Shown: positions 40,216 to 48,451 of the stretch, piece by piece
How the letters are laid out: each line of letters opens with the position of its first letter
Position numbering within the stretch: position 1 is the stretch's first letter
Source: a virus
Virus record (IMG/VR): IMGVR_UViG_3300042923_001793
Span: 1-50,560 of that record
Direction: 5' to 3' (one strand)
DNA: 50,560 bases
Notes under the pieces: generated by a model
Told to the model about the DNA's origin: nothing
Database searches by the model: none
The model's input: the letters and a program-made list of their open reading frames with translations, nothing else
Translations under genes and position numbers: made by a program

Positions 40216-42096
40216 ATGATTAATATGGGACAAGAATTTGTTAATGCGATGAGAAAAAATACACAAGAAGTATCTGCTCGCTTAAATATATTAAATTCTC
40301 CAGAAATAACTAATTTCGGATTTATATCTAATTCAATTGAACCATATTTAATAGATAATGAATATGCAATATTAAAAGGTAGCGAAGAATACTGGATTAG
40401 GCAAATAAATAATTGTATAACAAACGAAACTGCAAAATATGGAATATTTGAAAATGATGGATTAAAGTTAGATGGTAGCATTAGTTTATTATCAAAAACA
40501 GCACAACATAATGAAATAGGTTGGTATAGTTCTGTTTTATCTAATAACTATGGAGTTTTTTCTGAATATCCATATTTACAATGGAAATATGGAAAAGGTG
40601 CAATATCTGATTTTAATATAGTATTTTCTAAAATTAGAAATGAATATGCAGTAGACTTTGACATTATATTTGAACAATATAGTAATGATCCAATTGGAGA
40701 ACCGCCACCAGATCCTATTACTTATAATATAGTTGGAAATACTGAAATGACATATGTATTAGCCAACATACCATTTAGCATGGACATGGGAAGTAGTTTA
40801 AAAATAATAATCAAAAAATGGTCGATACCAAATGCTAGAGCAAAAATAACAGATTTATATTTTGGAAAAATGTTAATTTATACTGATAAAGACATTGTAT
40901 CTATTAATGGTAATAAAGAAATCGATTTACTTAATGATAGTATTTCAAGTAAACAAATTAATTTTACAGTTCAAGATATTAATGGTGATTATAATATATT
41001 TAATCCTCAAGGAGGATTAGCAAACTTAAATAAATCAAGTAGAGTAGCATTAGAATTAGGACCAATAATAAATAAAATACCAGTATTTTGTAAAATAGAT
41101 GAATATATACTAGGAAAACCTAAAAAAGAGAAAAATCCTTTAGAAGTAAGTTTGACTGGTTATGGAAGATTGAGTACATTTAACAATAAAATATTTGATT
41201 CTAATTATTATGAAAAACAAACAGCAAAATTTTTATTGGAAAGTTATGGACATTATATAAATAATTCACATATGAGCGTAGATAACATAATTGAAAGTGA
41301 AGCTGTTACAATTAGAACACAATATGCAGAAGATATAAGTTTAACTGATGGTTTAAGAAAAATAGCAACTGCAGTTAGGGGTAATATAATAGAAACAATT
41401 GATAACGATGTTTTAGTAACTAGAATAAGTGAAAGTGAAACACCTATATCAAATATTACACTTGAAGATATGTGGGACACACCAGATATAACTAAAATAG
41501 ATAAACCTTCTTCTATAATTGTTAAAACATATTATCCAGTTGCCACAACAACGCCAATTGAAGTTTTTAAATTAGATTATGATATATGGAAAAAACCTGA
41601 TGTAATAAGTTTTGATTATGCAAAAGAACATACCGCAGGACCATATACAGCATATTTAAAAATAAGTGGTGTAGAAGCACAGTTTTATCCTTATTTTATG
41701 GATAATAAAGCATTACATCAAGTTACTGATATAGATAATAATATAACAAATGTAACTGTAAGAATAAATGCAAATGTAGTAGAAATCAAATCATCAAGTT
41801 TTAAATACATAGTAGATATTGATGGTATAGATGAACAAAAAATTGATAATGAAAGTATAGATAGTCAATCAATGGCAACAACTATATTTAATTGGATAGT
41901 AAATAATATAAACAAACAATTTGAATATAGAGTAGAAATACAAGATACTTGTACATATCAATTAGGCGATACAGTACAAATTGATACAAATATATTTGTA
42001 AATGATGTACAAGTTGTTAGAAATGCAATAGTTACAGGTATAGATATAAGTTATGCTGGCAGTTTACATTATACGTTGACTTTAAAGGGGGCTTGA
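40216..42096 (+). CDS. Tail tip / baseplate hub-like protein
   Basis: 626 residues, mixed beta. An N-terminal part (EFVNAMRKNTQEVSARLNILNSPEITNFGFISNSIE) and a central hub-like region, then KIDEYILGKPKKEKNPLEVSLTGYGRLSTFNNKIFDSNYYEKQTAKFLLE and SLTDGLRKIATAVRGNIIETIDNDVLVTRI, lead to a C-terminal OB-like end (CTYQLGDTVQIDTNIFVNDVQVVRNAIVTGIDISYAGSLHYTLTLKG). It probably forms the tail tip where the receptor-binding proteins attach. Confidence 0.72.
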   Translation: MINMGQEFVNAMRKNTQEVSARLNILNSPEITNFGFISNSIEPYLIDNEYAILKGSEEYWIRQINNCITNETAKYGIFENDGLKLDGSISLLSKTAQHNEIGWYSSVLSNNYGVFSEYPYLQWKYGKGAISDFNIVFSKIRNEYAVDFDIIFEQYSNDPIGEPPPDPITYNIVGNTEMTYVLANIPFSMDMGSSLKIIIKKWSIPNARAKITDLYFGKMLIYTDKDIVSINGNKEIDLLNDSISSKQINFTVQDINGDYNIFNPQGGLANLNKSSRVALELGPIINKIPVFCKIDEYILGKPKKEKNPLEVSLTGYGRLSTFNNKIFDSNYYEKQTAKFLLESYGHYINNSHMSVDNIIESEAVTIRTQYAEDISLTDGLRKIATAVRGNIIETIDNDVLVTRISESETPISNITLEDMWDTPDITKIDKPSSIIVKTYYPVATTTPIEVFKLDYDIWKKPDVISFDYAKEHTAGPYTAYLKISGVEAQFYPYFMDNKALHQVTDIDNNITNVTVRINANVVEIKSSSFKYIVDIDGIDEQKIDNESIDSQSMATTIFNWIVNNINKQFEYRVEIQDTCTYQLGDTVQIDTNIFVNDVQVVRNAIVTGIDISYAGSLHYTLTLKGA

Positions 42097-42100
42097 CATT

Positions 42101-42550
42101 ATGATTAAAACAGATTGGGAATCTGGCAATAAAGTTACTTATGTAAATTTAAACGAAATAATAACAGAAATAAAAAATTTATATTTGAATTTATATGGTA
42201 TAGAGTTAACTGATTCCCCTATAAAAAATAATGGTGATTTTTTTTATGCGGAAGATAGTAAATGGATAGAAGACAAATTAAAATATTTAACAGATTTACA
42301 AAATATTTATTATGATTATAAAAATTATTATAATATTACCTCTATGAATTATATTGATTTAAATAAATGGGGACAAGCAATAACTAATATAAGTAATGAA
42401 TTATATTATCTACTATATCCAAGTAATGACTTATATCCAAGTGATGACTTATATCCCGGAAAAATTGAACTTACAAATAAAAATACGTATCCAAATTCAA
42501 ATACATATCCAATTTTAGCAACTTATCCAAAGTACAAAGGGGGAATTTAA
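42101..42550 (+). CDS. Baseplate accessory protein with YPS repeats
   Basis: 149 residues. The N-terminal IKTDWESGNKVTYVNLNEIITEIKNLY resembles the start of the fibre gene at 43528. The C-terminal part is a tandem LYPSNDLYPSDDLYPG followed by Asn/Thr/Tyr-rich NTYPNSNTYPILATYP. Likely an adaptor between hub and fibres. Confidence 0.6.
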   Translation: MIKTDWESGNKVTYVNLNEIITEIKNLYLNLYGIELTDSPIKNNGDFFYAEDSKWIEDKLKYLTDLQNIYYDYKNYYNITSMNYIDLNKWGQAITNISNELYYLLYPSNDLYPSDDLYPGKIELTNKNTYPNSNTYPILATYPKYKGGI

Positions 42551-42553
42551 GTT

Positions 42554-43513
42554 ATGATATGGCAAGACAGAGAATTGGTTAATTCTAAAAAAATTCTTTT
42601 AAAAGATATGACAACAGGTACTATAAAGGAATATGAAATTCAAGATGATGCTGATAACGTAATTATAGAAGGCACACCAATATTATCATCAGCTCTAAAC
42701 GATATAGAGAATAAATTAGTTATAGCAAATCAAACTGAATCAGAAGAAGGAATAGATAATATAAAAAAAATGACACCATTAAAAACAAAACAAGCAATTG
42801 ATTATTCAAGAAGATTGGATGGTTGGAATTTATTAGAAGCGACGTTTACACTTTCGACTTATGATTCTACAGTAAAACAAGCAATAGTAACAACATCTAT
42901 TGATTTAACTGAAGTTATTGAATTAGGTGACAGATTAAAATATACAAATGATGGAACGATTAAATATGCAATAGTACATGGAAAATCAGCTACTACATTA
43001 ACACTATTTTTAGGTACAGATTATGCGATAGCAGGAACAGGAACAATAACAAATGTTTATTATTCACATATGTCGATTCCTTTAGGATTTCAACGTAATT
43101 TAGATAAATGGAGTATAGGTCTAGTATCTATTACTACTGTTTCACAACAAAATCCCAATGTAAATCAATACTATAACGTTGGTTCTATTTCACTGCCTAT
43201 TGGAGCGGGATTGTGGAATGTTAGTTATTTTGTAGATTTATTTGTAACAAGTGGAAATTCATCAAATACAGATACAGTTATAGGACTATCTACATCTCCT
43301 ACAGCTGAAACAAATCAAAAAAGTGAAAGTTGTATAGCTGTAAATGGTGTAACAGGAGCGCTTTTATCGTTAACAAAAACTTTTCTTATCGAATTATCTG
43401 CTAAAACACCTCATTATTTAATAGCAAAAGCTAACGCATCAAATGTAACTAATATATATTATATGGGCAATAGAGGTGGAATAATTATTAAAGCAGTAAG
43501 TGCTTATTTATAA
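42554..43513 (+). CDS. Tail fibre / receptor-binding protein 1
   Basis: 319 residues. The N-terminal attachment part (IWQDRELVNSKKILLKDMTTGTIKEYEIQDD...) includes GTPILSSALNDIENKL. The C-terminal half is beta-rich, with YYSHMSIPLGFQRNLDKWSIGLVSITTVSQQNPNVNQYYNVGSISLPIGAGLWNVSYFVDL and the end GGIIIKAVSAYL. The same C-terminal module closes the next gene. Likely host recognition. Confidence 0.7.
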   Translation: MIWQDRELVNSKKILLKDMTTGTIKEYEIQDDADNVIIEGTPILSSALNDIENKLVIANQTESEEGIDNIKKMTPLKTKQAIDYSRRLDGWNLLEATFTLSTYDSTVKQAIVTTSIDLTEVIELGDRLKYTNDGTIKYAIVHGKSATTLTLFLGTDYAIAGTGTITNVYYSHMSIPLGFQRNLDKWSIGLVSITTVSQQNPNVNQYYNVGSISLPIGAGLWNVSYFVDLFVTSGNSSNTDTVIGLSTSPTAETNQKSESCIAVNGVTGALLSLTKTFLIELSAKTPHYLIAKANASNVTNIYYMGNRGGIIIKAVSAYL

Positions 43514-43527
43514 AAGGAGATGATCAA

Positions 43528-44985
43528 ATGTACACAAGGATAAATTGGCAAAATGGTAAAAATGGTAATACACCAGTAAATAATGTAAATCTAAATAAAA
43601 TGGATGTAGCATTATTTGAACATGAAAACAAATTGAATTTGGGTTGGATAAATATGCCCGCAATATTAACACATGTCGGTGTTGATGGTCCAATGGCAAC
43701 AGTGAACACATCGGTTGATTTAAGAAATACAAATGCAAAAGGACAAAAAATTAAATACGAACAAATTCAAGCTTTAACAGGAGTATGGAATTTAGATGCA
43801 AATAGTAGTTCACAGTTAGGGAGTTTCAATGGAACAGATACAGCAATAACATATTCTGCAGGTAAATTTGGTAATGGTGCAATATTTAATGGAACTACAA
43901 GTAAGATAGTCTTAACTGATAATACTTTATTAAAACCTACAGGAGCATTTACTATTGGAATGTGGTTTAAAACAAATGCTACAGGGGCTAGAAAATTTTT
44001 GTTTCAAAGTTATTCAATTAATACAAATATTGCTGGATTTGTTTGTGAAATAAGAGCGGATGGTAAATTAAATTTTCTTATAGGTAATAATACTGGTGCA
44101 GGAATAGTTTCAGAAATTAGCGGAACAACAACTGTGACAGATAACAACTGGCATTATGTAGTATTCACTTATAATAATAATTACGCACAAATTTATCTTG
44201 ACGGAAAACTAGAAGGTAGCGGTTATTCGTTAAATCCAGTTTATGGTGCTACTAACTATATTAGAATTGGATGTGCTAATTATAGTGGTTCTGACTTATA
44301 TTTTATGAATGGTCAAATGGATGATATTTATTTTATAAATGGTTATGTTTTAGATGAACAAACAATAAAAGCAAAATACGATAATCAAACAGCGCAGGAA
44401 ATAACAGATTTAACTTTACATAAGCAAGGAATTATACATGATATAACAAGTACAACAATGCTAATATATTGTGGAACAGATTTTATATTAACAAACAATC
44501 CAATAACAAATGTATATTACAGCATGGTGAAATGTCCCTATGGTTTTCAGATGAATCCAGATAAATGGACAATATTACTAACATCAGACACTGAAGTTTA
44601 CCAAAATAATCCAGTAATAGGCACATATTATAATTTTTATATTTTTACAGGACATATAGGTTCATGGAAATTTGTAATTGCTGGTAATCTTGCGGTAGTA
44701 TCTAAAGTAAATGTTAGTCTGGTTAGAGGAAATGTAACACTATCTACAGCAAATAATACAAAGGGAGATAATGGGTTAACTTGTTTTGTAGGATTAAACG
44801 GATATCAAAACGCAACCTACAATATAGCTACTTTATCACAATTTTATAGAGAAAAGCCACTAAACTTAACTGTTAAAACACCGTTATTTCTTAATGTTAG
44901 TGTTGTTACTGGTGATTGTTCAAGTATAAACTTAGTTGGAAATCAGTCAAGAACCGAAATAAAAGCAGTAAGTGCTTATTTATAG
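43528..44985 (+). CDS. Tail fibre with LamG-like domain
   Basis: 485 residues. The N-terminus YTRINWQNGKNGNTPVNNVNLNKMDVALFEHENKL attaches to the tip. A concanavalin-A/LamG-type domain follows (about 85-280; GKFGNGAIFNGTTSKIVLTDNTLLKPTGAFTIGMWFKTN...NNWHYVVFTYNNNYAQIYLDGKLEGSGYS). The C-terminal module matches the previous protein (YYSMVKCPYGFQMNPDKWTILL...TEIKAVSAYL). The LamG domain probably binds surface sugars. Confidence 0.8.
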   Translation: MYTRINWQNGKNGNTPVNNVNLNKMDVALFEHENKLNLGWINMPAILTHVGVDGPMATVNTSVDLRNTNAKGQKIKYEQIQALTGVWNLDANSSSQLGSFNGTDTAITYSAGKFGNGAIFNGTTSKIVLTDNTLLKPTGAFTIGMWFKTNATGARKFLFQSYSINTNIAGFVCEIRADGKLNFLIGNNTGAGIVSEISGTTTVTDNNWHYVVFTYNNNYAQIYLDGKLEGSGYSLNPVYGATNYIRIGCANYSGSDLYFMNGQMDDIYFINGYVLDEQTIKAKYDNQTAQEITDLTLHKQGIIHDITSTTMLIYCGTDFILTNNPITNVYYSMVKCPYGFQMNPDKWTILLTSDTEVYQNNPVIGTYYNFYIFTGHIGSWKFVIAGNLAVVSKVNVSLVRGNVTLSTANNTKGDNGLTCFVGLNGYQNATYNIATLSQFYREKPLNLTVKTPLFLNVSVVTGDCSSINLVGNQSRTEIKAVSAYL

Positions 44986-44994
44986 GAGGACAAT

Positions 44995-45216
44995 ATGGAA
45001 AGTTCACAAATAATATTTTTAATATCGTTTATAGGAGGACTTATAGCAATAATAACTCCTATAATAAAATTAAATACATCAATAACAAAATTAAATTCAA
45101 CTATGGAAAACATAAATGGAATAGTTGCGGAAAGTAAACAAGAAATAAAAGGACATGATGAAAAAATCAATGACCACGAAAAAAGAATATTCTTCTTAGA
45201 AAAAGAAAGGGAGTGA
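44995..45216 (+). CDS. Small holin-associated membrane protein (XhlA-like)
   Basis: 73 residues. One N-terminal membrane helix (about 4-24) and a coiled coil (NTSITKLNSTMENINGIVAESKQEIKGHDEKINDHEKRIFFLEKE). This is the shape of the small proteins next to phage holins. TAGGAGGACAAT ribosome site. Confidence 0.65.
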   Translation: MESSQIIFLISFIGGLIAIITPIIKLNTSITKLNSTMENINGIVAESKQEIKGHDEKINDHEKRIFFLEKERE

Positions 45217-45221
45217 TTTAA

Positions 45222-45395
45222 GTGAAAGAAAAATTAGCAAAATTAATTGATTTAAAAACTATACTATCACTAACAGTTGTATTGGCTTATACAGTTATGG
45301 TGTTTTTAAAAATAGTAGAACCAGAATATAAAGATTTGGTAATCATGATAATGGCATTTTATTTTAGCAAAAAAGATAATACAGATATAAAATAA
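45222..45395 (+). CDS. Holin-like membrane protein
   Basis: 57 residues from GTG: KEKLAKLIDLKTILSLTVVLAYTVMVFLKIVEPEYKDLVIMIMAFYFSKKDNTDIK. Two short hydrophobic segments with Lys/Asp at both ends, as in small phage holins. AAAGGGAGTG site. It forms the lysis set with the gene before it and the endolysin after it. Confidence 0.65.
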   Translation: MKEKLAKLIDLKTILSLTVVLAYTVMVFLKIVEPEYKDLVIMIMAFYFSKKDNTDIK

Positions 45396-45477
45396 TACAC
45401 CTTATATAAAAATAATGGCTTAAAATTGATTTTAAAAGGATGATATTTTAAGTTTTTTTCATTTTTATTAGAAACTC

Positions 45478-45509
45478 TACTTTACAAACAAGTAAAATTT
45501 TCGTATATA
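45478..45509 (+). promoter_or_regulatory. Late promoter copy 4 (lysis)
   Basis: TACTTTACAAA (45478-45488), 11 nt, TTCGTATATA (45500-45509). It directly precedes the endolysin unit. Confidence 0.82.
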
Positions 45510-45528
45510 CTTATAGGAGGTAATTTTT

Positions 45529-45591
45529 ATGAATGATGAGAAAGAAATAATAGAAACAATGGATGACATAGCTCCAGAAATGGAAGAATAG
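45529..45591 (+). CDS. 20-residue acidic leader peptide
   Basis: An ATG with a perfect TAGGAGGT site 6-8 bp upstream reads 20 codons with nine Glu or Asp. It ends 9 bp before the endolysin start and lies 20 bp after the late promoter. Translation through it may couple or limit endolysin synthesis. Confidence 0.5.
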   Translation: MNDEKEIIETMDDIAPEMEE

Positions 45592-45600
45592 GAGAGAAAA

Positions 45601-46311
45601 ATGAGTTATATAACAAAACTACCTTTTGAAGGTAAATTTAAAGTAACATACCCTTATGGAATAAAGGATAGTGCATATGCACAAGGTTATCATCAAGGAA
45701 TTGATATGGGTAACTCTGAGATGCCAAATATGTATTCAATTGTAGATGGTATTGTATCATATGCAGGTTGGGAAAACATTAATAATAAAAAACAAGGTTT
45801 TGGATTATATGTATCTATTAAATTTGATATTACAAACAATGGATATAAAAAAGTATTTTTAGCACATATGAGTGAAATAAAATGTTTTGCAGGGCAAAGA
45901 GTTAATCCAGCTACTATAATTGGTGTAATGGGTTCAACAGGATATTCAACTGGTCCACATACGCACCTTGAAATTAGAGAATACAATGCTAATGGAACAT
46001 TTATTAGAGTGTTAAATCCTGCTACATTTATGGGAATACCAAATATAATAGGAACTTATGATAGTGCTAATTATAGAATATTGGTTGGACAAGCATCTAA
46101 ACAAAATTATACATTAGGTAGATACAAAGTAAATACACCAGATGGTATAAATGTTAGAACTGGTGCTGGAACTAATTTTAGAATAAAAGAAAGAAATGAA
46201 ATAACTAAACCATATATAAATGGAACAGTATTTGATGTACTACAAATATCTAATAATTGGGGTAGAACTCCAAGCGGTTGGGTATGTTTAGACTATTGTT
46301 TGAAAATATAA
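45601..46311 (+). CDS. Endolysin: M23 peptidase with SH3-type domain
   Basis: 236 residues. It cuts peptidoglycan cross-bridges at lysis. N-terminal M23/lysostaphin-type domain (about 10-145): YPYGIKD...GYHQGIDMGNS holds the first His and Asp ligands, FLAHMSEIK the following His, and GPHTHLEIREYN the HxH. The C-terminal SH3b-like wall-binding domain (about 170-236) begins YKVNTPDGINVRTGAGTNFRIKE and ends WGRTPSGWVCLDYCLKI. No signal peptide, so it relies on the holin. Confidence 0.9.
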   Translation: MSYITKLPFEGKFKVTYPYGIKDSAYAQGYHQGIDMGNSEMPNMYSIVDGIVSYAGWENINNKKQGFGLYVSIKFDITNNGYKKVFLAHMSEIKCFAGQRVNPATIIGVMGSTGYSTGPHTHLEIREYNANGTFIRVLNPATFMGIPNIIGTYDSANYRILVGQASKQNYTLGRYKVNTPDGINVRTGAGTNFRIKERNEITKPYINGTVFDVLQISNNWGRTPSGWVCLDYCLKI

Positions 46312-46339
46312 GGTAATATAAAAAATTCCCTTTCTCTAC

Positions 46340-46427
46340 AACAAGTTTAAAACAATTTAGCTACTGATACGTAAAATTACTCGATAGGATAATGAAAATG
46401 CCTCTAGACTTGTTACAGAAAGTCATA
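46340..46427 (+). ncRNA. Structured intergenic element B
   Basis: AACAAGTTTA (46340-46349) pairs over 10 bp with TAGACTTGTT (46405-46414), enclosing a GTAA-AA-TTAC hairpin. The 3' half matches element A at 10234-10290 block by block (GTAAAATTACTC, ATAGGATAA, CCTCTAGACTTG, AGAAAGTCATA). It lies between the endolysin and HNH genes. Unknown RNA or DNA element. Confidence 0.5.
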
Positions 46428-46491
46428 ACTGTATTTTCAGTTGCCATTTATAATATTAAATCTAATCAATAATTTGAGAGGAGTGATTTCT

Positions 46492-46770
46492 ATGTCAAAA
46501 AGAAATGATCCTAACAGAAAAAGAGTAAAAGAACAATTATTTAAAATTTATGGTTGTACTTGTATGGTATGTCAAAAGAAATTCACTCGGCAAGAACTTA
46601 CATTACATCACATTTCAAAATGGGAACACACTCATAAAACAACAATAGAGCAAAGTTCACTTGTATGCGAACAGTGTCATCACCAGATTAATGAAGCAGA
46701 ACGGAATAACACAAAAGAGTATAACAGATTAAATAACAAAATAAGAGAATATAAAAAAGGTAGGGGATAA
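46492..46770 (+). CDS. HNH endonuclease
   Basis: 92 residues. CMVCQKKFTRQELTLHHISKWEHTHKTTIEQSSLVCEQCHHQINEAERNN has the CxxC...HH...N...CxxCH core of an HNH nuclease. The basic N-terminus is SKRNDPNRKRVKEQLFKIYG. The ATG at 46492 has GAGAGGAGTG. HNH proteins of this size often assist terminase, but here it is at the far end of the late region, next to attR. Confidence 0.82.
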   Translation: MSKRNDPNRKRVKEQLFKIYGCTCMVCQKKFTRQELTLHHISKWEHTHKTTIEQSSLVCEQCHHQINEAERNNTKEYNRLNNKIREYKKGRG

Positions 46771-46783
46771 TTCCTCTACCTTT
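46756..46783. terminator. Terminator between convergent genes
   Basis: AAAGGTAGGGGA (46756-46767) pairs with TCCTCTACCTTT (46772-46783) and overlaps the HNH stop. The A and T sides allow action on both strands. Confidence 0.75.
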
Positions 46784-46790
46784 CTTATTA

Positions 46791-47174
46791 CTAAAATCCT
46801 GTTATTTCTTTCAATTCACATCTTTCAATATTATTAATATTATTTTCTATCTTAAATGTTAACTTTTCATAAGAATCTATATTATTTAAGTTAGATACTG
46901 CTGTTCCAATTATTTTATTATCTTTATTATATAAATTGAAAACTATTTGTATATAATCGTATTCTTTAGCTATATTATTTTTTATTTTACCATTTATGAT
47001 ATAACTTTCATTTTCATATTTAGCATTATATTCAATTAAACTTAGGTTCTCGCTAGGATTATTATACTCAAGCGGATAATTTTTGTTTTCATGGTAAATT
47101 GGATTTGACACAATAGAAATTCCAAATAGTAATATCAATAAAGTAATTAATACTATATAATTTAATTTTTTCAT
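46791..47174 (-). CDS. FxLYD-like membrane-anchored protein (conversion gene)
   Basis: 127 residues. An N-terminal membrane helix or signal (about 4-23, no clear lipobox) precedes a beta-sandwich with YDYIQIVFNLYNKDNKIIGTAVSNLNNIDSYEKLTFKI, the FxLYD pattern. It has its own consensus promoter at 47200, is transcribed against the late genes and sits beside attR. This is the usual place of a gene expressed in the lysogen. It may alter the host surface. Confidence 0.72.
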   Translation of the reverse strand: MKKLNYIVLITLLILLFGISIVSNPIYHENKNYPLEYNNPSENLSLIEYNAKYENESYIINGKIKNNIAKEYDYIQIVFNLYNKDNKIIGTAVSNLNNIDSYEKLTFKIENNINNIERCELKEITGF

Positions 47175-47199
47175 AAAATCTCCTTTATATCTTTTACAA

Positions 47200-47227
47200 A
47201 TTATACCACTTTATTTTTATTTGTCAA
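47200..47227 (-). promoter_or_regulatory. Sigma-A promoter of the conversion gene
   Basis: Minus-strand TTGACA (47222-47227), 16 bp, TATAAT (47200-47205), about 25 bp before the start codon, with AAGGAGAT as ribosome site. Confidence 0.85.
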
Positions 47228-47249
47228 GCATATAATACACTTTATACGA

Positions 47250-47270
47250 ATTACCACAATAATTACCACA
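47250..47270. repeat. Integrase arm-type sites, attR side
   Basis: Two direct ATTACCACA copies (47250-47258 and 47262-47270) match those at 1211-1230. Together they would form the arms of attP after excision. Confidence 0.65.
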
Positions 47271-47315
47271 GAAATTCAAAAATGTATCTGTATCTATTTA
47301 AAATAAGTATAAAAT

Positions 47316-47378
47316 ACAGGACTTAAAATCCTGCGGGTGTTAAAACCCGTATCGGTTCGATTCCGATCATTCCCACCA
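47316..47378. repeat. attR core (tRNA-Leu 3' fragment)
   Basis: Matches 1047-1109 except for two bases, CGGGT...ACCCG in place of CGGGA...TCCCG in the variable-arm stem. Only the 3' part of the tRNA is present, so no functional tRNA is made here. Confidence 0.92.
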
Positions 47379-47385
47379 GTAAAAT

Positions 47386-47425
47386 AAAGCAGTTACAGGA
47401 ATTTCCTTGTAACTGCTTTTCTTTA
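47386..47425 (+). terminator. Original host terminator of tRNA-Leu
   Basis: AAAGCAGTTACA (47386-47397) pairs with TGTAACTGCTTT (47408-47419), then TCTTTATTTTT. It ended the tRNA transcript before phage insertion. Confidence 0.82.
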
Positions 47426-47437
47426 TTTTTATATAGA

Positions 47438-47456
47438 TTTCTAACATTTTTCTAAC
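47438..47456. repeat. TTTCTAAC direct repeats, possible arm sites of a second element
   Basis: TTTCTAAC at 47438-47445 and 47449-47456, 11 bp apart. The spacing and position next to the tRNA end are like the ATTACCACA pairs. They could belong to the decayed integrase at 49250. Weak evidence. Confidence 0.38.
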
Positions 47457-47545
47457 TTTGTAATTGAAATCTAATAATACAGTAAAGTAATTATTCAAAT
47501 TTACTAATAAAATTATGCTTATTTTTCAATAATTTGTAAATTAAT

Positions 47546-47574
47546 TTGTAATTGTTTTTGCGATGTAGTATAAT
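47546..47574 (+). promoter_or_regulatory. Promoter of the three-gene island operon
   Basis: TTGTAA (47546-47551), 17 bp, TATAAT (47569-47574). A leader of about 110 nt precedes the first gene. Confidence 0.65.
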
Positions 47575-47692
47575 TTATATTAGTATTGAAATAGTATGAA
47601 TATAGTGATTTTTAAAATTTAATTGTAAATTTTAAAGCAGAAAATATTTTTATGAATAATATATATTATTATATTTTGAAAGGGGAAATAAT

Positions 47693-48451
47693 ATGAAATA
47701 TAAAAAAAATTTTTTAAAGAAGGTTGTATTTAGAATTGATTTTATTAAAGAAATGAATGAAATTGATGATGAAATTATAGATCCATCAAAATTGGAGAAA
47801 ATAACAAAAAACTTTCCTATTTTTGAACCTACAAATAACATTGGAACTAACATTACTGTTAATTTTCAAAAGAGTGATGTAAATAAAGAAGAAATAAAAG
47901 AAAAACATTATATTTTTTATAAATTGGATAGAAAATCAAAGTTAATAATTAGGAATAAATCTATTGTATATGAAACCAATAATTATATTAATTTTAATGA
48001 TTTAAAAGAAAACATTGAATTTATAACGAATATTTTTAGCTTTTCTGAAAAATCAATAGTTGGAAGAATAGGATTGAGATATATTAATTTATTTCAAAAT
48101 GAATCTATTAATACTATAGATTGGAATAAATATATAAATCCAGAGTTGTTAACATCAATAAATAAAGATTATGGAGGCGGAAAAATATCCCAAGGTATTA
48201 CAAGTCTTGACATTAAATACGATGAATATTATTTAAAAAAACAATATGGAATCTATAATCAATTTTTTCCAAATGATAATCTCAAAGATGCATTTATTAT
48301 AGATTTAGATATATATAAGTTTGAAATTGAAAGTCTGAATAGAGTTATACAAATATTAGAAGATTGGAATTTTAAGTTAGAAAGCATTTTTGAAGATTCA
48401 ATAACAGGCGAAATGAGGGAAGTTTTAAATGGAACTAGAAATGAATTATGA
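47693..48451 (+). CDS. TIGR04255-like protein
   Basis: 252 residues. The start KYKKNFLKKVVFRIDFIKEMNEIDDE, the central GRIGLRYINLFQNESINTIDWNKYINPELLTSI and the C-terminal FIIDLDIYKFEIESLNRVIQILEDWNFKLESIFEDSITGEMREVLNG follow the sporadically distributed TIGR04255 pattern: two similar strand-helix halves and no catalytic motif. It has AAAGGGG before the ATG. It overlaps the next gene by 23 bp. Its molecular function is unknown; patchy distribution suggests a defence or stress role. Confidence 0.7.
   Translation: MKYKKNFLKKVVFRIDFIKEMNEIDDEIIDPSKLEKITKNFPIFEPTNNIGTNITVNFQKSDVNKEEIKEKHYIFYKLDRKSKLIIRNKSIVYETNNYINFNDLKENIEFITNIFSFSEKSIVGRIGLRYINLFQNESINTIDWNKYINPELLTSINKDYGGGKISQGITSLDIKYDEYYLKKQYGIYNQFFPNDNLKDAFIIDLDIYKFEIESLNRVIQILEDWNFKLESIFEDSITGEMREVLNGTRNEL

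Larger units (their letters stand above)
1047..47378. mobile_element. Integrated siphophage prophage (attL to attR)
   Basis: The element is bounded by 63-bp direct repeats of the tRNA-Leu 3' half. It contains an integrase next to attL, repressor, recombination and replication genes, terminase, portal, capsid, tail tape measure, baseplate, holin-like and endolysin genes in the standard order of a long non-contractile tailed phage (no sheath gene seen). All essential modules look present. The only clearly damaged gene is the glycosyltransferase at 27877. It may therefore be inducible, which the sequence alone cannot prove. Confidence 0.93.

Noticed and set aside
46340-46770. Structured element plus HNH gene as an RNA-guided nuclease
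   Set aside because: The HNH protein is only 92 residues with no RuvC or guide-binding domain, and copy A of the element has no HNH neighbour.
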